From positions 1-6,212 of the forward strand of contig JACDBZ010000164.1 of the NCBI GenBank assembly GCA_013694645.1: a stretch of DNA of 6,212 nt, read 5' to 3'. The DNA is from Chloroflexota bacterium (GTDB lineage: Bacteria; Chloroflexota; Limnocylindria; QHBO01). A program made the translations under genes and the position numbers. A model generated the notes under the pieces. It ran no database searches and was not told the DNA's origin. It worked only from the letters and a program-made list of their open reading frames with translations. Within the stretch, counting starts at the first letter, position 1; each line of letters starts with the position of its first letter. Of this stretch, positions 1 through 5,487 are shown one piece after another.

Positions 1-295
1 CGTCGCTGAACGCATCGGAGAACACGATCTCCAGGTCGTAGCCCAGCGCCGCGCAGACGAAGGCGAGCGAGATCCCGGTGGTGCCGGCGGTGTATTCGAC
101 CACGGTGCCGCCGGGCGCGAGCCGACCGTCGGCGATGGCCGCCTCGACGGCGGCGCGCGCCATCCGGTCCTTCATGCTCCCCGTTGGGTTCGCGAACTCA
201 AGCTTGGCTACGATCGTCGCGGCGCCGGGGGGCGCCACTCGCCCCAGCCGAACCAGCGGTGTATTGCCGATGGCGTCGAGGATGTGGCTGCTCAT
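1..295 (-). CDS. PLP-dependent cysteine synthase-family protein, N-terminal 98 residues (runs off window)
   Basis: This is a fold-type II PLP enzyme of the cysteine synthase / cystathionine beta-synthase group, which in this family exchanges a beta-substituent on a serine derivative, usually to make cysteine in the cytosol. Reading leftward from ATG at 293-295, residues 9-17 are IGNTPLVRL, the family N-terminal signature. Residues 36-46 are NPTGSMKDRMA, in which Lys42 is the expected PLP Schiff-base lysine. Residues 67-76 are EYTAGTTGIS, at the position of the substrate and PLP-phosphate loop. In classical CysK this loop reads TSGNTG; the TAGTTG form resembles a divergent subfamily (EYTGGSTGSS type, from memory), so CysK itself is not claimed. 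A GGAGG Shine-Dalgarno (302-306) sits 6 bases before the ATG. The frame is open to base 1; intact relatives are about 300 residues or more. It is divergent from the cyclase gene across 166 bases that must hold both promoters, but I see no convincing -35/-10 pair there. Confidence 0.88.
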   Translation of the reverse strand, partial: MSSHILDAIGNTPLVRLGRVAPPGAATIVAKLEFANPTGSMKDRMARAAVEAAIADGRLAPGGTVVEYTAGTTGISLAFVCAALGYDLEIVFSDAFSD

Positions 296-461
296 CTTCG
301 GCCTCCGTGGACACTCCCATGGCGCGATTGTCCGTCGTGGCGAAAGTAGCCGATGCGGACAGTCAGCGAAACCGCCAGCCGCAAGCGACCTCGGCGAGCC
401 GTCTGCCTGCATCCGGGATGGACTCCGCCCACCGCCGGCGCTACCGTGAAGACAGATACCC

Positions 462-2426
462 ATGACCAGCACCGAGCAAACCCAGCCGACCGACTCCGCC
501 GTTGATGGCGCTCGAAAGGCGCTCCGCGCGCGGCAGTGGTCTGACGCGATCGAGCTGCTGCGCGCAGCCGATGCCGACGGAACGCTGGAGCCTGCCGATC
601 TCGACGGATTCGGGGAGGCGGCGTGGTGGGTGGGGCGGCTTGGCGAGGCAATCGAGATTCGCGAGCGGGCCTTCGCCGCGCACCTGGCTGTTGGCGATCG
701 AAACCGCGCCGCAGCCAGCGCGCTGGCGCTCGCCAACGACTACAGCCATCGGCTCGACAGCGCGATTGCCAAGGGCTGGGTGCGACGTGCCGAACGGCTT
801 CTCGCCGACCTGCCCGAGTCACCCGAGCACGGGTACCTGGAGCGACCGTTCATCGGCGCGGCACTGGGCCGCGGCGACTTCCCCGAGGCGCTCGATCGGG
901 CCGAGCGGCTGCTGGCCATCGCCGCCCGGCTCGGCGATGCAGATCTCGAGGCGCTCGGCCTCCAGGACAAGGGACGCGTGCTGATCGCAGCCGGCCGTGT
1001 GGACGAGGGTCTCGCACTGCTGGACGAGGCGGTCGTGGCAGCCATCAGCGGCGAGGTGTCCCCCTATCCGACTGCGGTCGTGTACTGCAACGCAACCGTC
1101 GCGTGCGAGGACCTCACCGATTACCGACGCGCGGGCGAGTTCGCCGACGCCGCCAAGCGGTGGTGCGACCGCCAGGCGATCGCCGGATTCCCGGGAATGT
1201 GCCGGGTGCGGAGGGTCGAGATCATTCGGCTGCGCGGGGCGTGGGCGGAAGCGGAGGCCCAGGCGCGTCAGGCGTGCGCCGAGCTTGCCGAATTCTGCCT
1301 TGATTATGCGGGAGAGGGTTTCTATCAGATCGGCGAGATCCGGCTCCGGGTAGGTGACCTGGAGGGCGCAGAGGAGGCCTACACGAGCGCTCACGAGATG
1401 GGGCGCGATCCACAGCCTGGCCTCGCCATGCTGCGCCACGCGCAGGGCCGTACCGATGCCGCTGCGGAGCTGACCGCACGCTCGCTGGCGAGCACCTCGC
1501 TGCCGCTGTTCCGCGCGCGTCTGCTGCCGACCGAGGTGGAGCTGGCGCTGGCGCTGGGCGATCGTCCTCGTGCCCAGGCGGCGGTCGAGGAGCTGGAGCG
1601 CATCGCGGGTGACTACGGCACCCACGTTCTGCGCGCGGCCGCATTGACTTCTCGCGGGCTGCTCGGCCTCGATGCCGGGCAGCTCGAGGCTGCCATTGAG
1701 GCGCTGCGCAGCAGCTGGCGAGTGTGGCAGGAGACCGATGCGCCGTACGAGGCCGCCCTCACGCGCGTCAGCCTGGCCCGGGCGTACGCGGCCGCCGGTG
1801 ACCGCGAGGGCGCGGCCATGGAGCTGGCGGCGGCGGCAGCCGTCTTCGAGCGCCTCGGAGCCGTGCCCGACGCAGCCCGCGTGGCGGCTCTGCGTGGCGA
1901 GCTGTCCTCACAGCCGGAGGCGCAGGAGCCCGCCCACGCGGTCCGGACCTTCATGTTCACCGATATCGTGCGCTCGACCCAGCTCATCGAGGCGGTGGGG
2001 GACGAGGCGTGGGGCGGGCTCCTGGCCTGGCACGACGAGATGATTCGGACACTGCTGCGCGAACATGGCGGCCAGGAGGTTCACCATGCGGGAGACGGAT
2101 TCTTTGTCGCCTTCCCCTCCGCGGACGCGGCGGTCGACTGCGCGCGAGCCATCCGCGGCACGCTCAGCGAGCACCGGCGCCGCAATGGGTTTGCGCCGTC
2201 GGTGCGCATCGGCCTGCACAGTGCCGAGGCGCTCCGCACGCGGTCCGGCTACGAGGGGCGCGGCGTGCACATCGCTGCGCGGATCGGTGCGATCGCCGGC
2301 GCCGATGAGATCCTCGCCAGCAGTGACACGATCGCCGCGATGCAACCACCGCCGGAGCATGGTCCTGCGCGCGAGGAGCATCTGCGCGGCATCGCCCGCC
2401 CGGTCGAGGTTGTGAGCCTGGCCTGA
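462..2426 (+). CDS. TPR-repeat protein with C-terminal class III adenylate/guanylate cyclase domain
   Basis: Of the 654 residues, about 15-480 are Ala/Leu/Glu-rich paired helices with spaced Gly-Asp turns (such as GDFPEALDRAERLL and GDLEGAEEAY), like the MalT/LuxR-type TPR sensor region of large transcriptional regulators. Residues about 493-654 are a class III nucleotide cyclase domain. It has FTDIVRST with metal-binding Asp501, HHAGDGFF with the second metal Asp545, and GVHIAARI with Arg607, followed by the usual EILAS strand. Canonical class III enzymes have Lys four residues before the second Asp, Asp seven residues before the catalytic Asn, and that Asn itself; here these are His541, Gly596 and His603. 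Metal binding and the transition-state Arg look intact, but substrate preference or activity may be altered. No HTH, NB-ARC/AAA ATPase, signal peptide or membrane segment is visible, so it is probably a cytosolic sensor-cyclase whose TPR body binds a partner or ligand. ATG 462 precedes continuous coding-quality sequence; the upstream Shine-Dalgarno is weak. It is convergent with a cNMP-binding gene. Confidence 0.92.
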   Translation: MTSTEQTQPTDSAVDGARKALRARQWSDAIELLRAADADGTLEPADLDGFGEAAWWVGRLGEAIEIRERAFAAHLAVGDRNRAAASALALANDYSHRLDSAIAKGWVRRAERLLADLPESPEHGYLERPFIGAALGRGDFPEALDRAERLLAIAARLGDADLEALGLQDKGRVLIAAGRVDEGLALLDEAVVAAISGEVSPYPTAVVYCNATVACEDLTDYRRAGEFADAAKRWCDRQAIAGFPGMCRVRRVEIIRLRGAWAEAEAQARQACAELAEFCLDYAGEGFYQIGEIRLRVGDLEGAEEAYTSAHEMGRDPQPGLAMLRHAQGRTDAAAELTARSLASTSLPLFRARLLPTEVELALALGDRPRAQAAVEELERIAGDYGTHVLRAAALTSRGLLGLDAGQLEAAIEALRSSWRVWQETDAPYEAALTRVSLARAYAAAGDREGAAMELAAAAAVFERLGAVPDAARVAALRGELSSQPEAQEPAHAVRTFMFTDIVRSTQLIEAVGDEAWGGLLAWHDEMIRTLLREHGGQEVHHAGDGFFVAFPSADAAVDCARAIRGTLSEHRRRNGFAPSVRIGLHSAEALRTRSGYEGRGVHIAARIGAIAGADEILASSDTIAAMQPPPEHGPAREEHLRGIARPVEVVSLA

Positions 2427-2449
2427 CCTCAGTCGGTGGCCCCAGGCTC
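2414..2449. terminator. Inverted repeat spanning both convergent stop codons; possible bidirectional terminator
   Basis: GAGCCTGG (2414-2421) and its exact reverse complement CCAGGCTC (2442-2449) flank a 20-base spacer that contains both stop codons (2424-2426 on +, 2429-2431 on -). A short inner stem, GAC/GTC around CTCA, could stack inside it. Placement at the meeting point of two convergent genes fits transcription ending in both directions. There is no T tract on either side, so it is not a textbook intrinsic terminator, and an 8-bp GC-rich repeat may arise by chance. Confidence 0.35.
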
Positions 2450-2854
2450 CAGGTCGCGCAGGCGGCGGGCGAGCCCGTCGAGCACCTGGAGGCGCAGCTG
2501 CGGCATCTCGTCCATGAGTGCATGGAATTCGCGGTGGCCGACCACCAGCAGCCGCGACGGGGCCGTCAGCGTGACCGTGCCGTTGCGTGGCAGCTCCGCA
2601 ACGAGGGCCATCTCGCCAACGACGTCTCCGTCACCGCGCTCCGCGATCTGGCGCCCATCCCGCTCGACCTTGGCCGCGCCGTGGACGATGACGAACATCT
2701 CGTGGCCCGTGTCGCCCTGGCGCATCAGGACGCGACCTTCCGGGAGGTCGACCTCGTCGGTCAGCATGCCAACCCGCTCGATCTCGCGCTTTCCGAAACG
2801 CGAGAAGAGGGGGATGGTGCGCAGCAGATCGAGCTTCTGATCAACGGGTGACAT
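2429..2854 (-). CDS. Stand-alone cyclic-nucleotide-binding domain protein (CAP_ED/cNMP family)
   Basis: The 141-residue protein is almost entirely one cyclic-nucleotide-binding beta-roll. The N-terminal helix (LLRTIPLFSRFGKREIERV, residues 10-28) is typical of the family. The beta-roll follows (EGRVLMRQGDTGHEMFVIVHGAAKV, split here by strands around residues 39-63). The phosphate-binding cassette is GEMALVAELPRNGTV (80-94): Glu81 would contact the ribose hydroxyl and Arg90 the cyclic phosphate. Asn91 replaces the usual Ser/Thr/Ala after that Arg. The C-terminal helices (about 107-136) form the hinge and lid. There is no helix-turn-helix, kinase or channel segment, so it is not a CRP-type transcription factor; a role as a cytosolic cNMP-responsive adaptor is likely. 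It starts at ATG 2852-2854 with no obvious Shine-Dalgarno. It faces the TPR cyclase gene with 2 bases between stops, which suggests, but does not prove, that it senses that cyclase's product. Confidence 0.88.
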   Translation of the reverse strand: MSPVDQKLDLLRTIPLFSRFGKREIERVGMLTDEVDLPEGRVLMRQGDTGHEMFVIVHGAAKVERDGRQIAERGDGDVVGEMALVAELPRNGTVTLTAPSRLLVVGHREFHALMDEMPQLRLQVLDGLARRLRDLEPGATD

Positions 2855-3049
2855 GGCGCGCAGGATACCGCCACGGGCCGATTGGGGGAAGCCCGGCCGG
2901 ACGCCGGCGGCACCTCATCGCTGCCGAGGAGCAGCCAGGAAGCCTCTGGACACTGCCAAGTGCCAATCAACGTCGGCTTGGGCGGGCCCCCGCCTACGCG
3001 GATCCTCCTTGGTAAGTGGCCGTGGCCAAGCGGTCCGCTAGCCTGAAGC

Positions 3050-3100
3050 TCAGGCGACGACCTGCTCACCGAGCTGCTTGAGCTCCATCATCCGCGCGCC
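3050..3100 (-). pseudogene. Remnant of a hemerythrin-like protein C-terminus
   Basis: Read leftward to the TGA at 3050-3052, this encodes GARMMELKQLGEQVVA, closely matching the last residues of the intact hemerythrin at 4938-5390 (GARMLELKQLGQQVGPV). The shared core at DNA level is an AGCTGCTTGAGCTCCA run on the + strand in both places. Upstream of the Gly-Ala-Arg-Met start the similarity stops: no HHE helices or iron-ligand histidines follow on this strand, and the next bases belong to an unrelated + strand fragment. It is therefore a truncated paralogue or duplication scar, not a working gene. Conservation of the stop position in an otherwise broken copy shows it is the 3' end of a former gene. 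Confidence 0.7.
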
Positions 3101-3117
3101 GGTGGTGCCTCGGATGC

Positions 3118-3415
3118 GAGCATCCATACGACCCCGACTATGACCTGAAGCAGCGCGCGGCTCGGTGGGGGCAGGAGGTCGAGACGGTGCGGGCGTGGAC
3201 CCGCGCCAACATCCCGGTGACCGGTGCGATGATCGCTCGCCTAGCCGAGGTACAGAACGCCGAGCCCGCGACGAGGGCTGCGCTGGAGGGCAAGGAGGCC
3301 GAGTTCTCGGGCGGTCGAGGACATGGGCCTTGGGCTCGCGACGACGCTCAAGCTGGCTGGCGCCGGCGACATCCTGCTCTACCAGCCGAAGCATCCCGAG
3401 GCTCACAGCCTCTGA
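3118..3415 (+). pseudogene. Frameshifted gene remnant ending in a VOC/glyoxalase-like C-terminus
   Basis: Two coding-like stretches lie in different frames. From about 3118 to 3312 the frame reads HPYDPDYDLKQRARWG, then a charged helical segment ending EGKEAEFSG; I do not recognise this part. From 3314 to the TGA at 3413-3415 the next frame reads VEDMGLGLATTLKLAGAGD then ILLYQPKHPEA, which resembles the last two strands of vicinal-oxygen-chelate proteins (the LYQPKHP tail). One extra base near 3313 (GGGCGG) would join them as EFSG-VEDMG. No plausible start codon with a Shine-Dalgarno precedes the first part, and the 5' end abuts the hemerythrin remnant, so this is a 5'-truncated and frameshifted leftover. 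Whether both halves came from a single protein is uncertain. A sequencing error could explain the frameshift but not the missing 5' end. Confidence 0.5.
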
Positions 3416-3643
3416 GGCCGCCCCGATGTCGGCCCGCCGTCGCTTGGCCGCCTTGCCCGTCGGCTGCGACGGAGAGGCCTTGAGGGGAGCGAGCATCCGC
3501 GCATCGACCTGGAGCTGGTGCGGTGCAGGTGCGGGTCGGCGGTGGATCGGGAGCCGCGGAGGCGGCCCGCCGCTCGGCCCTGCTGAAACCGTGACCGCAT
3601 AACTGACGCGTTTTCGCTCGACCTCCCACGCTCGTAGCACAGC
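3416..3643. other. Non-coding or eroded sequence, no feature recognised
   Basis: After the VOC-like stop there is GC-rich sequence in which all frames give Arg/Pro/Ala-rich translations typical of non-coding high-GC DNA. I see no start with a Shine-Dalgarno, no known protein motif, no clear hairpin with a T tract and no promoter. With the tRNA remnant and 3705-3770 it forms a gene-free stretch of about 355 bases. Confidence 0.5.
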
Positions 3644-3704
3644 GCTCAGGCGGAAGTGCTTGACATGCAAGAGGTCGCTGGTTCGAGTCCAGTGTCGCCC
3701 ACCA
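3644..3704 (+). pseudogene. tRNA-Val(GAC) remnant lacking the 5' acceptor strand
   Basis: The 3' half is a normal tRNA: anticodon loop TTGACAT (3660-3666, anticodon GAC at 3662-3664), 3' anticodon strand GCAAG, variable bases AGGTC, T arm GCTGG-TTCGAGT-CCAGT (3677-3693), acceptor GTCGCCC (3694-3700), then A and encoded CCA (3702-3704). Upstream, GCTCAGGCGGAAG looks like a D arm, but the anticodon-stem 5' strand keeps only three pairs, as if about 6 bases were lost. No GGGCGAC partner for the acceptor strand is found at the expected distance. The molecule could not fold as a complete tRNA, so I call it a remnant. Sequence of this kind is the target of many tRNA-specific integrases, so an old attachment site is possible. 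The opposite strand reads WTRTSDLLHVKH, a familiar spurious translation of tRNA genes. Confidence 0.65.
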
Positions 3705-3770
3705 ACTACCCGAATCAAGCTCAGTCTGGCCGCTCCGACGTCGATCACGCGGTGCGGCGGTACGCGTTGG

Positions 3771-4148
3771 CTATCCGTCCGGCACGGCACGTCGGCTGAC
3801 GCGCTGCCCCGCTCGTCGATGTTGCGCAGCCGTACGGGGACCGAGAACGCGCAGCACGCGAGTCGCTTCACGATCATGAAATGGGCTCGGCGACTCCACC
3901 CTGGCGGGAACGTCGCCCGCGTGCGTTCGACCGGTCGCGACGATCGCATCGGCGCGGGTCACCAGGTCATCCGCAGCGAATAGCCGAACGAGTCCCTGGA
4001 GACCGGTGCGATCGGCCTCTGCCTTCCAAGCGGCCCAGCTGCGCGCATCTTCACGGTGGCGCAGCAGGCCAGCGTACTGGGCCGTTCCTCCGACGAGCGC
4101 CGAGAGTGACAAGACCTGGAGCAGAAGCTGCTTATCGAGTTCTGGCAT
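3771..4148 (-). CDS. Hypothetical 125-residue protein, weakly supported
   Basis: From ATG 4146-4148 the reading frame runs to TAG at 3771-3773. Residues 1-75 look protein-like: MPELDKQLLLQVLSLSALVG, then alternating charged and aliphatic residues that could form several amphipathic helices (such as WAAWKAEADRTGLQGLVRLF and ADDLVTRADAIVATG). After about residue 85 the sequence turns Arg-rich and low in hydrophobics, like out-of-frame high-GC DNA, so the true 3' end may be lost. A weak GGTG element lies a few bases upstream of the ATG. Third-position GC is lower than in the firm genes here. I recognise no family. An upstream extension to 4310 is unlikely because its translation is not protein-like. 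It could be a decayed gene or a chance ORF; it sits among other remnants. Confidence 0.3.
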   Translation of the reverse strand: MPELDKQLLLQVLSLSALVGGTAQYAGLLRHREDARSWAAWKAEADRTGLQGLVRLFAADDLVTRADAIVATGRTHAGDVPARVESPSPFHDREATRVLRVLGPRTAAQHRRAGQRVSRRAVPDG

Positions 4149-4566
4149 GTCGTCACCGTAAGTACGGCCGCCAAACGTGTCGAGGCGACGAAAGTCCTGG
4201 TTCGATGCGCGAGGGACGACGGCTATCACGAGAGCCAATCGTCCTATGGTCGCCCGCAGGCTTCCGTGTGCACCATCAGCGGCCGACCGCAGAGGCTGGG
4301 GGATAACCACCTGCGGTCGGCCTTCCTCACCCTACCGCCGTCGTCAACCGCCCTTGGTCTGCCGGATACGTCACACCGGACAATAGCGGTTCCATGCGCT
4401 GATGGACTAGAATCGAGGGTGCCGGCCGGTCACTTTGGTCGGGGGCATTGAGTCCAGAGGGGTCGGCCGGCCATCAGCGGCACCAGAGGCCATGTCGCCA
4501 TTCTGGCGTCCGCGCATGGGCCGTCCCGAAGGCCGATGAGGTTGCGGACGGAAGTAACGATTCCGG
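4149..4566. other. Intergenic stretch of 418 bases with an inverted repeat and no supported gene
   Basis: No frame on either strand gives a convincing start, Shine-Dalgarno and protein-like translation. The only clear structure is the perfect inverted repeat at 4281-4322, entered separately. Two self-complementary GC octamers (CCGGCCGG near 4422-4429, GGCCGGCC at 4465-4472) and a small 5-bp stem (CGGAA/TTCCG, about 4549-4565) just beyond the stop of the acidic-protein gene are visible. The latter could help end the leftward transcript but is too weak to call a terminator. Confidence 0.5.
4281..4322. repeat. Perfect 12-bp inverted repeat with an 18-base loop
   Basis: GGCCGACCGCAG (4281-4292) and CTGCGGTCGGCC (4311-4322) are exact reverse complements separated by 18 bases. 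Ten of the 12 positions in each arm are G or C, so the hairpin would be very stable in RNA or single-stranded DNA. The + strand sequence after it is TTCCTCACCC, pyrimidine-rich but not a T run, so an intrinsic terminator is only one option. Others are a palindromic element of a dispersed family (REP-like), a protein-binding site or a relic of a mobile element. It lies in the gene-free stretch upstream of the weak ORF at 3771-4148 and downstream of the leftward hemerythrin unit. Confidence 0.75.
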
Positions 4567-4902
4567 CTACCTTTCGCTGGAATCACCTTCGTCTGGACTC
4601 TCCGGATCAGACTCCCGCCCGCTCCCGGACTGTCGGGCGTTCCAATCGCTGCTCCCAACCGGACCGGTCCCGGCCGGGTAGACGATCTTCTGATCCTCGC
4701 CTGCGTCGCCCTGGTCGCCGGGAGTATCAGCTTCATCCCAGTTGCCCACGGCGCCGCCCGTGCCGGAGTTCGCGCCGCTGCCGAGTCCACCGCTCGTCGT
4801 GCCGTCGGCGCTGAGCGACTTGTCGCCTCCGGTCAATCCGCCGGAGCTCTTTCCGGCCTCGTCGTCGGTCGCCGAGTGCTGGTCTTCGTGGTCGTCGTTC
4901 AT
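4567..4902 (-). CDS. Small acidic Gly/Ser-rich, probably disordered protein
   Basis: This 111-residue protein has about 23 Gly, 24 Asp/Glu, 16 Ser and only 6 Lys/Arg, no Cys or Phe, and very few aliphatic residues. It begins MNDDHEDQHSATDDEAGKSS, has a middle of loosely repeated SGGL/SGxxSGTGG runs (about 20-52), and ends with an acidic Ser/Pro tail. No fold, signal peptide or membrane segment is visible, so intrinsic disorder is likely; the composition resembles hydrophilin-type stress proteins, but no family is assigned. It is a real gene on translation signals: AAGGAAGG (4909-4916) lies 6 bases before ATG 4900-4902. It follows the hemerythrin gene after 35 bases on the same strand, so the two are probably cotranscribed. 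Stop is TAG at 4567-4569. An alternative role is a linker or metal-buffering partner of the hemerythrin, which is only a guess. Confidence 0.75.
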   Translation of the reverse strand: MNDDHEDQHSATDDEAGKSSGGLTGGDKSLSADGTTSGGLGSGANSGTGGAVGNWDEADTPGDQGDAGEDQKIVYPAGTGPVGSSDWNARQSGSGRESDPESPDEGDSSER

Positions 4903-4937
4903 GGTGATCCTTCCTTGCGCGGTGAGGTTGTGACGAA

Positions 4938-5390
4938 TCAGACAGGCCCGACCTGCTGGCCCAGCTGCTTGAGCTCCAGCATGCGGGCTCCGAGGCTCTC
5001 GAGCTCGGCGGAGTCGAATACCTGGCGGGCGGTCTTGAACATCTCACCCTCTTCTTCTTCGATGTGGTGCTCGATGTTCTCCTTCATGACCTTGAACTTC
5101 GCGCCCCAGGTCTCGTCGGTCACGGCGAGCGCCTCGAGCTCTCCCATGATCTCGTCGACGACATGGTGCTCCTCGTAGCCCTCGAGGACGATGTCCTTGG
5201 CCTTGGGATGCGACTTGAGCGCCGGGTAGAAGATCTCTTCCTCGATCCGCTCGTGGATGAGCATTTCGGCCTTGATCTTTCCGAACAGCTCCGTTCGGGT
5301 CACTTCGGCGCGCTCGGTCGTCTCCTCGCCGTCTGCGAGCATTTTCTTGACCTTGTCGTGATCGGCCTTGAGCAGGGAGATGGCGTCCAT
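4938..5390 (-). CDS. Hemerythrin-like HHE-domain protein
   Basis: This 150-residue protein is a four-helix-bundle HHE cation-binding protein. The family holds a non-heme (usually di-iron) centre in the cytosol and is linked to oxygen or nitric oxide binding, iron storage or oxidative-stress defence. Visible ligand motifs are LLKADHDKV (His11), LIHERIEEEIFYPAL (His46, Glu50), GYEEHHVVDE (His75/His76) and ENIEHHIEEEEGEMF (His108/His109), in the right order and spacing for one domain. The C-terminal tail (LGARMLELKQLGQQV) is a family trailer. Start ATG 5388-5390 is fixed by AAGGAG (5395-5400) 4 bases upstream; an in-frame extension to 5690 would overlap the ribokinase gene and is rejected. The acidic-protein gene follows 35 bases later on the same strand. 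A broken copy of its C-terminus lies at 3050-3100. The 97 bases separating it from the upstream ribokinase gene may hold its own promoter, but no clear -35/-10 is seen. Confidence 0.9.
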   Translation of the reverse strand: MDAISLLKADHDKVKKMLADGEETTERAEVTRTELFGKIKAEMLIHERIEEEIFYPALKSHPKAKDIVLEGYEEHHVVDEIMGELEALAVTDETWGAKFKVMKENIEHHIEEEEGEMFKTARQVFDSAELESLGARMLELKQLGQQVGPV

Positions 5391-5487
5391 CGGTCTCCTT
5401 TGAGGGTGTGTGCTGGAGATCAGTGACTCCCTGCTCCGCAGATCGCGTGCCGAGATCGAGGCGTCTGCCGGCGAAATTGGGAAGGGC

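Noticed and set aside
329..361. TGTCCG / CGGACA inverted arms between the divergent genes
   Set aside because: Only 6 bp with a 21-base spacer in GC-rich DNA; chance is likely and no known operator is matched.
819..1625. Long leftward ORF opposite the TPR region
   Set aside because: It is a high-GC antisense shadow of 462-2426; the + strand frame has coherent TPR and cyclase motifs and this one has none.
3050..3949. A 299-residue leftward ORF
   Set aside because: It runs antisense through the tRNA remnant (giving WTRTSDLLHVKH, a familiar tRNA artefact) and the VOC-like fragment, and is Arg/Pro-rich. Only its last 16 codons, the hemerythrin tail, are meaningful.
3660..3983. Small rightward ORF beginning MTCKRSLVRVQCRPP
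   Set aside because: Its first residues are a translation of the tRNA anticodon and T arm, and the rest is not protein-like.
4149..4310. Upstream extension of the weak ORF at 3771-4148
   Set aside because: The added 54 residues are not protein-like, and ATG 4148 is where amphipathic sequence begins.
4421..4472. GCCGGCCG-type octamers as a paired repeat
   Set aside because: The octamers are each self-complementary, so their mutual pairing is trivial and common in GC-rich sequence.
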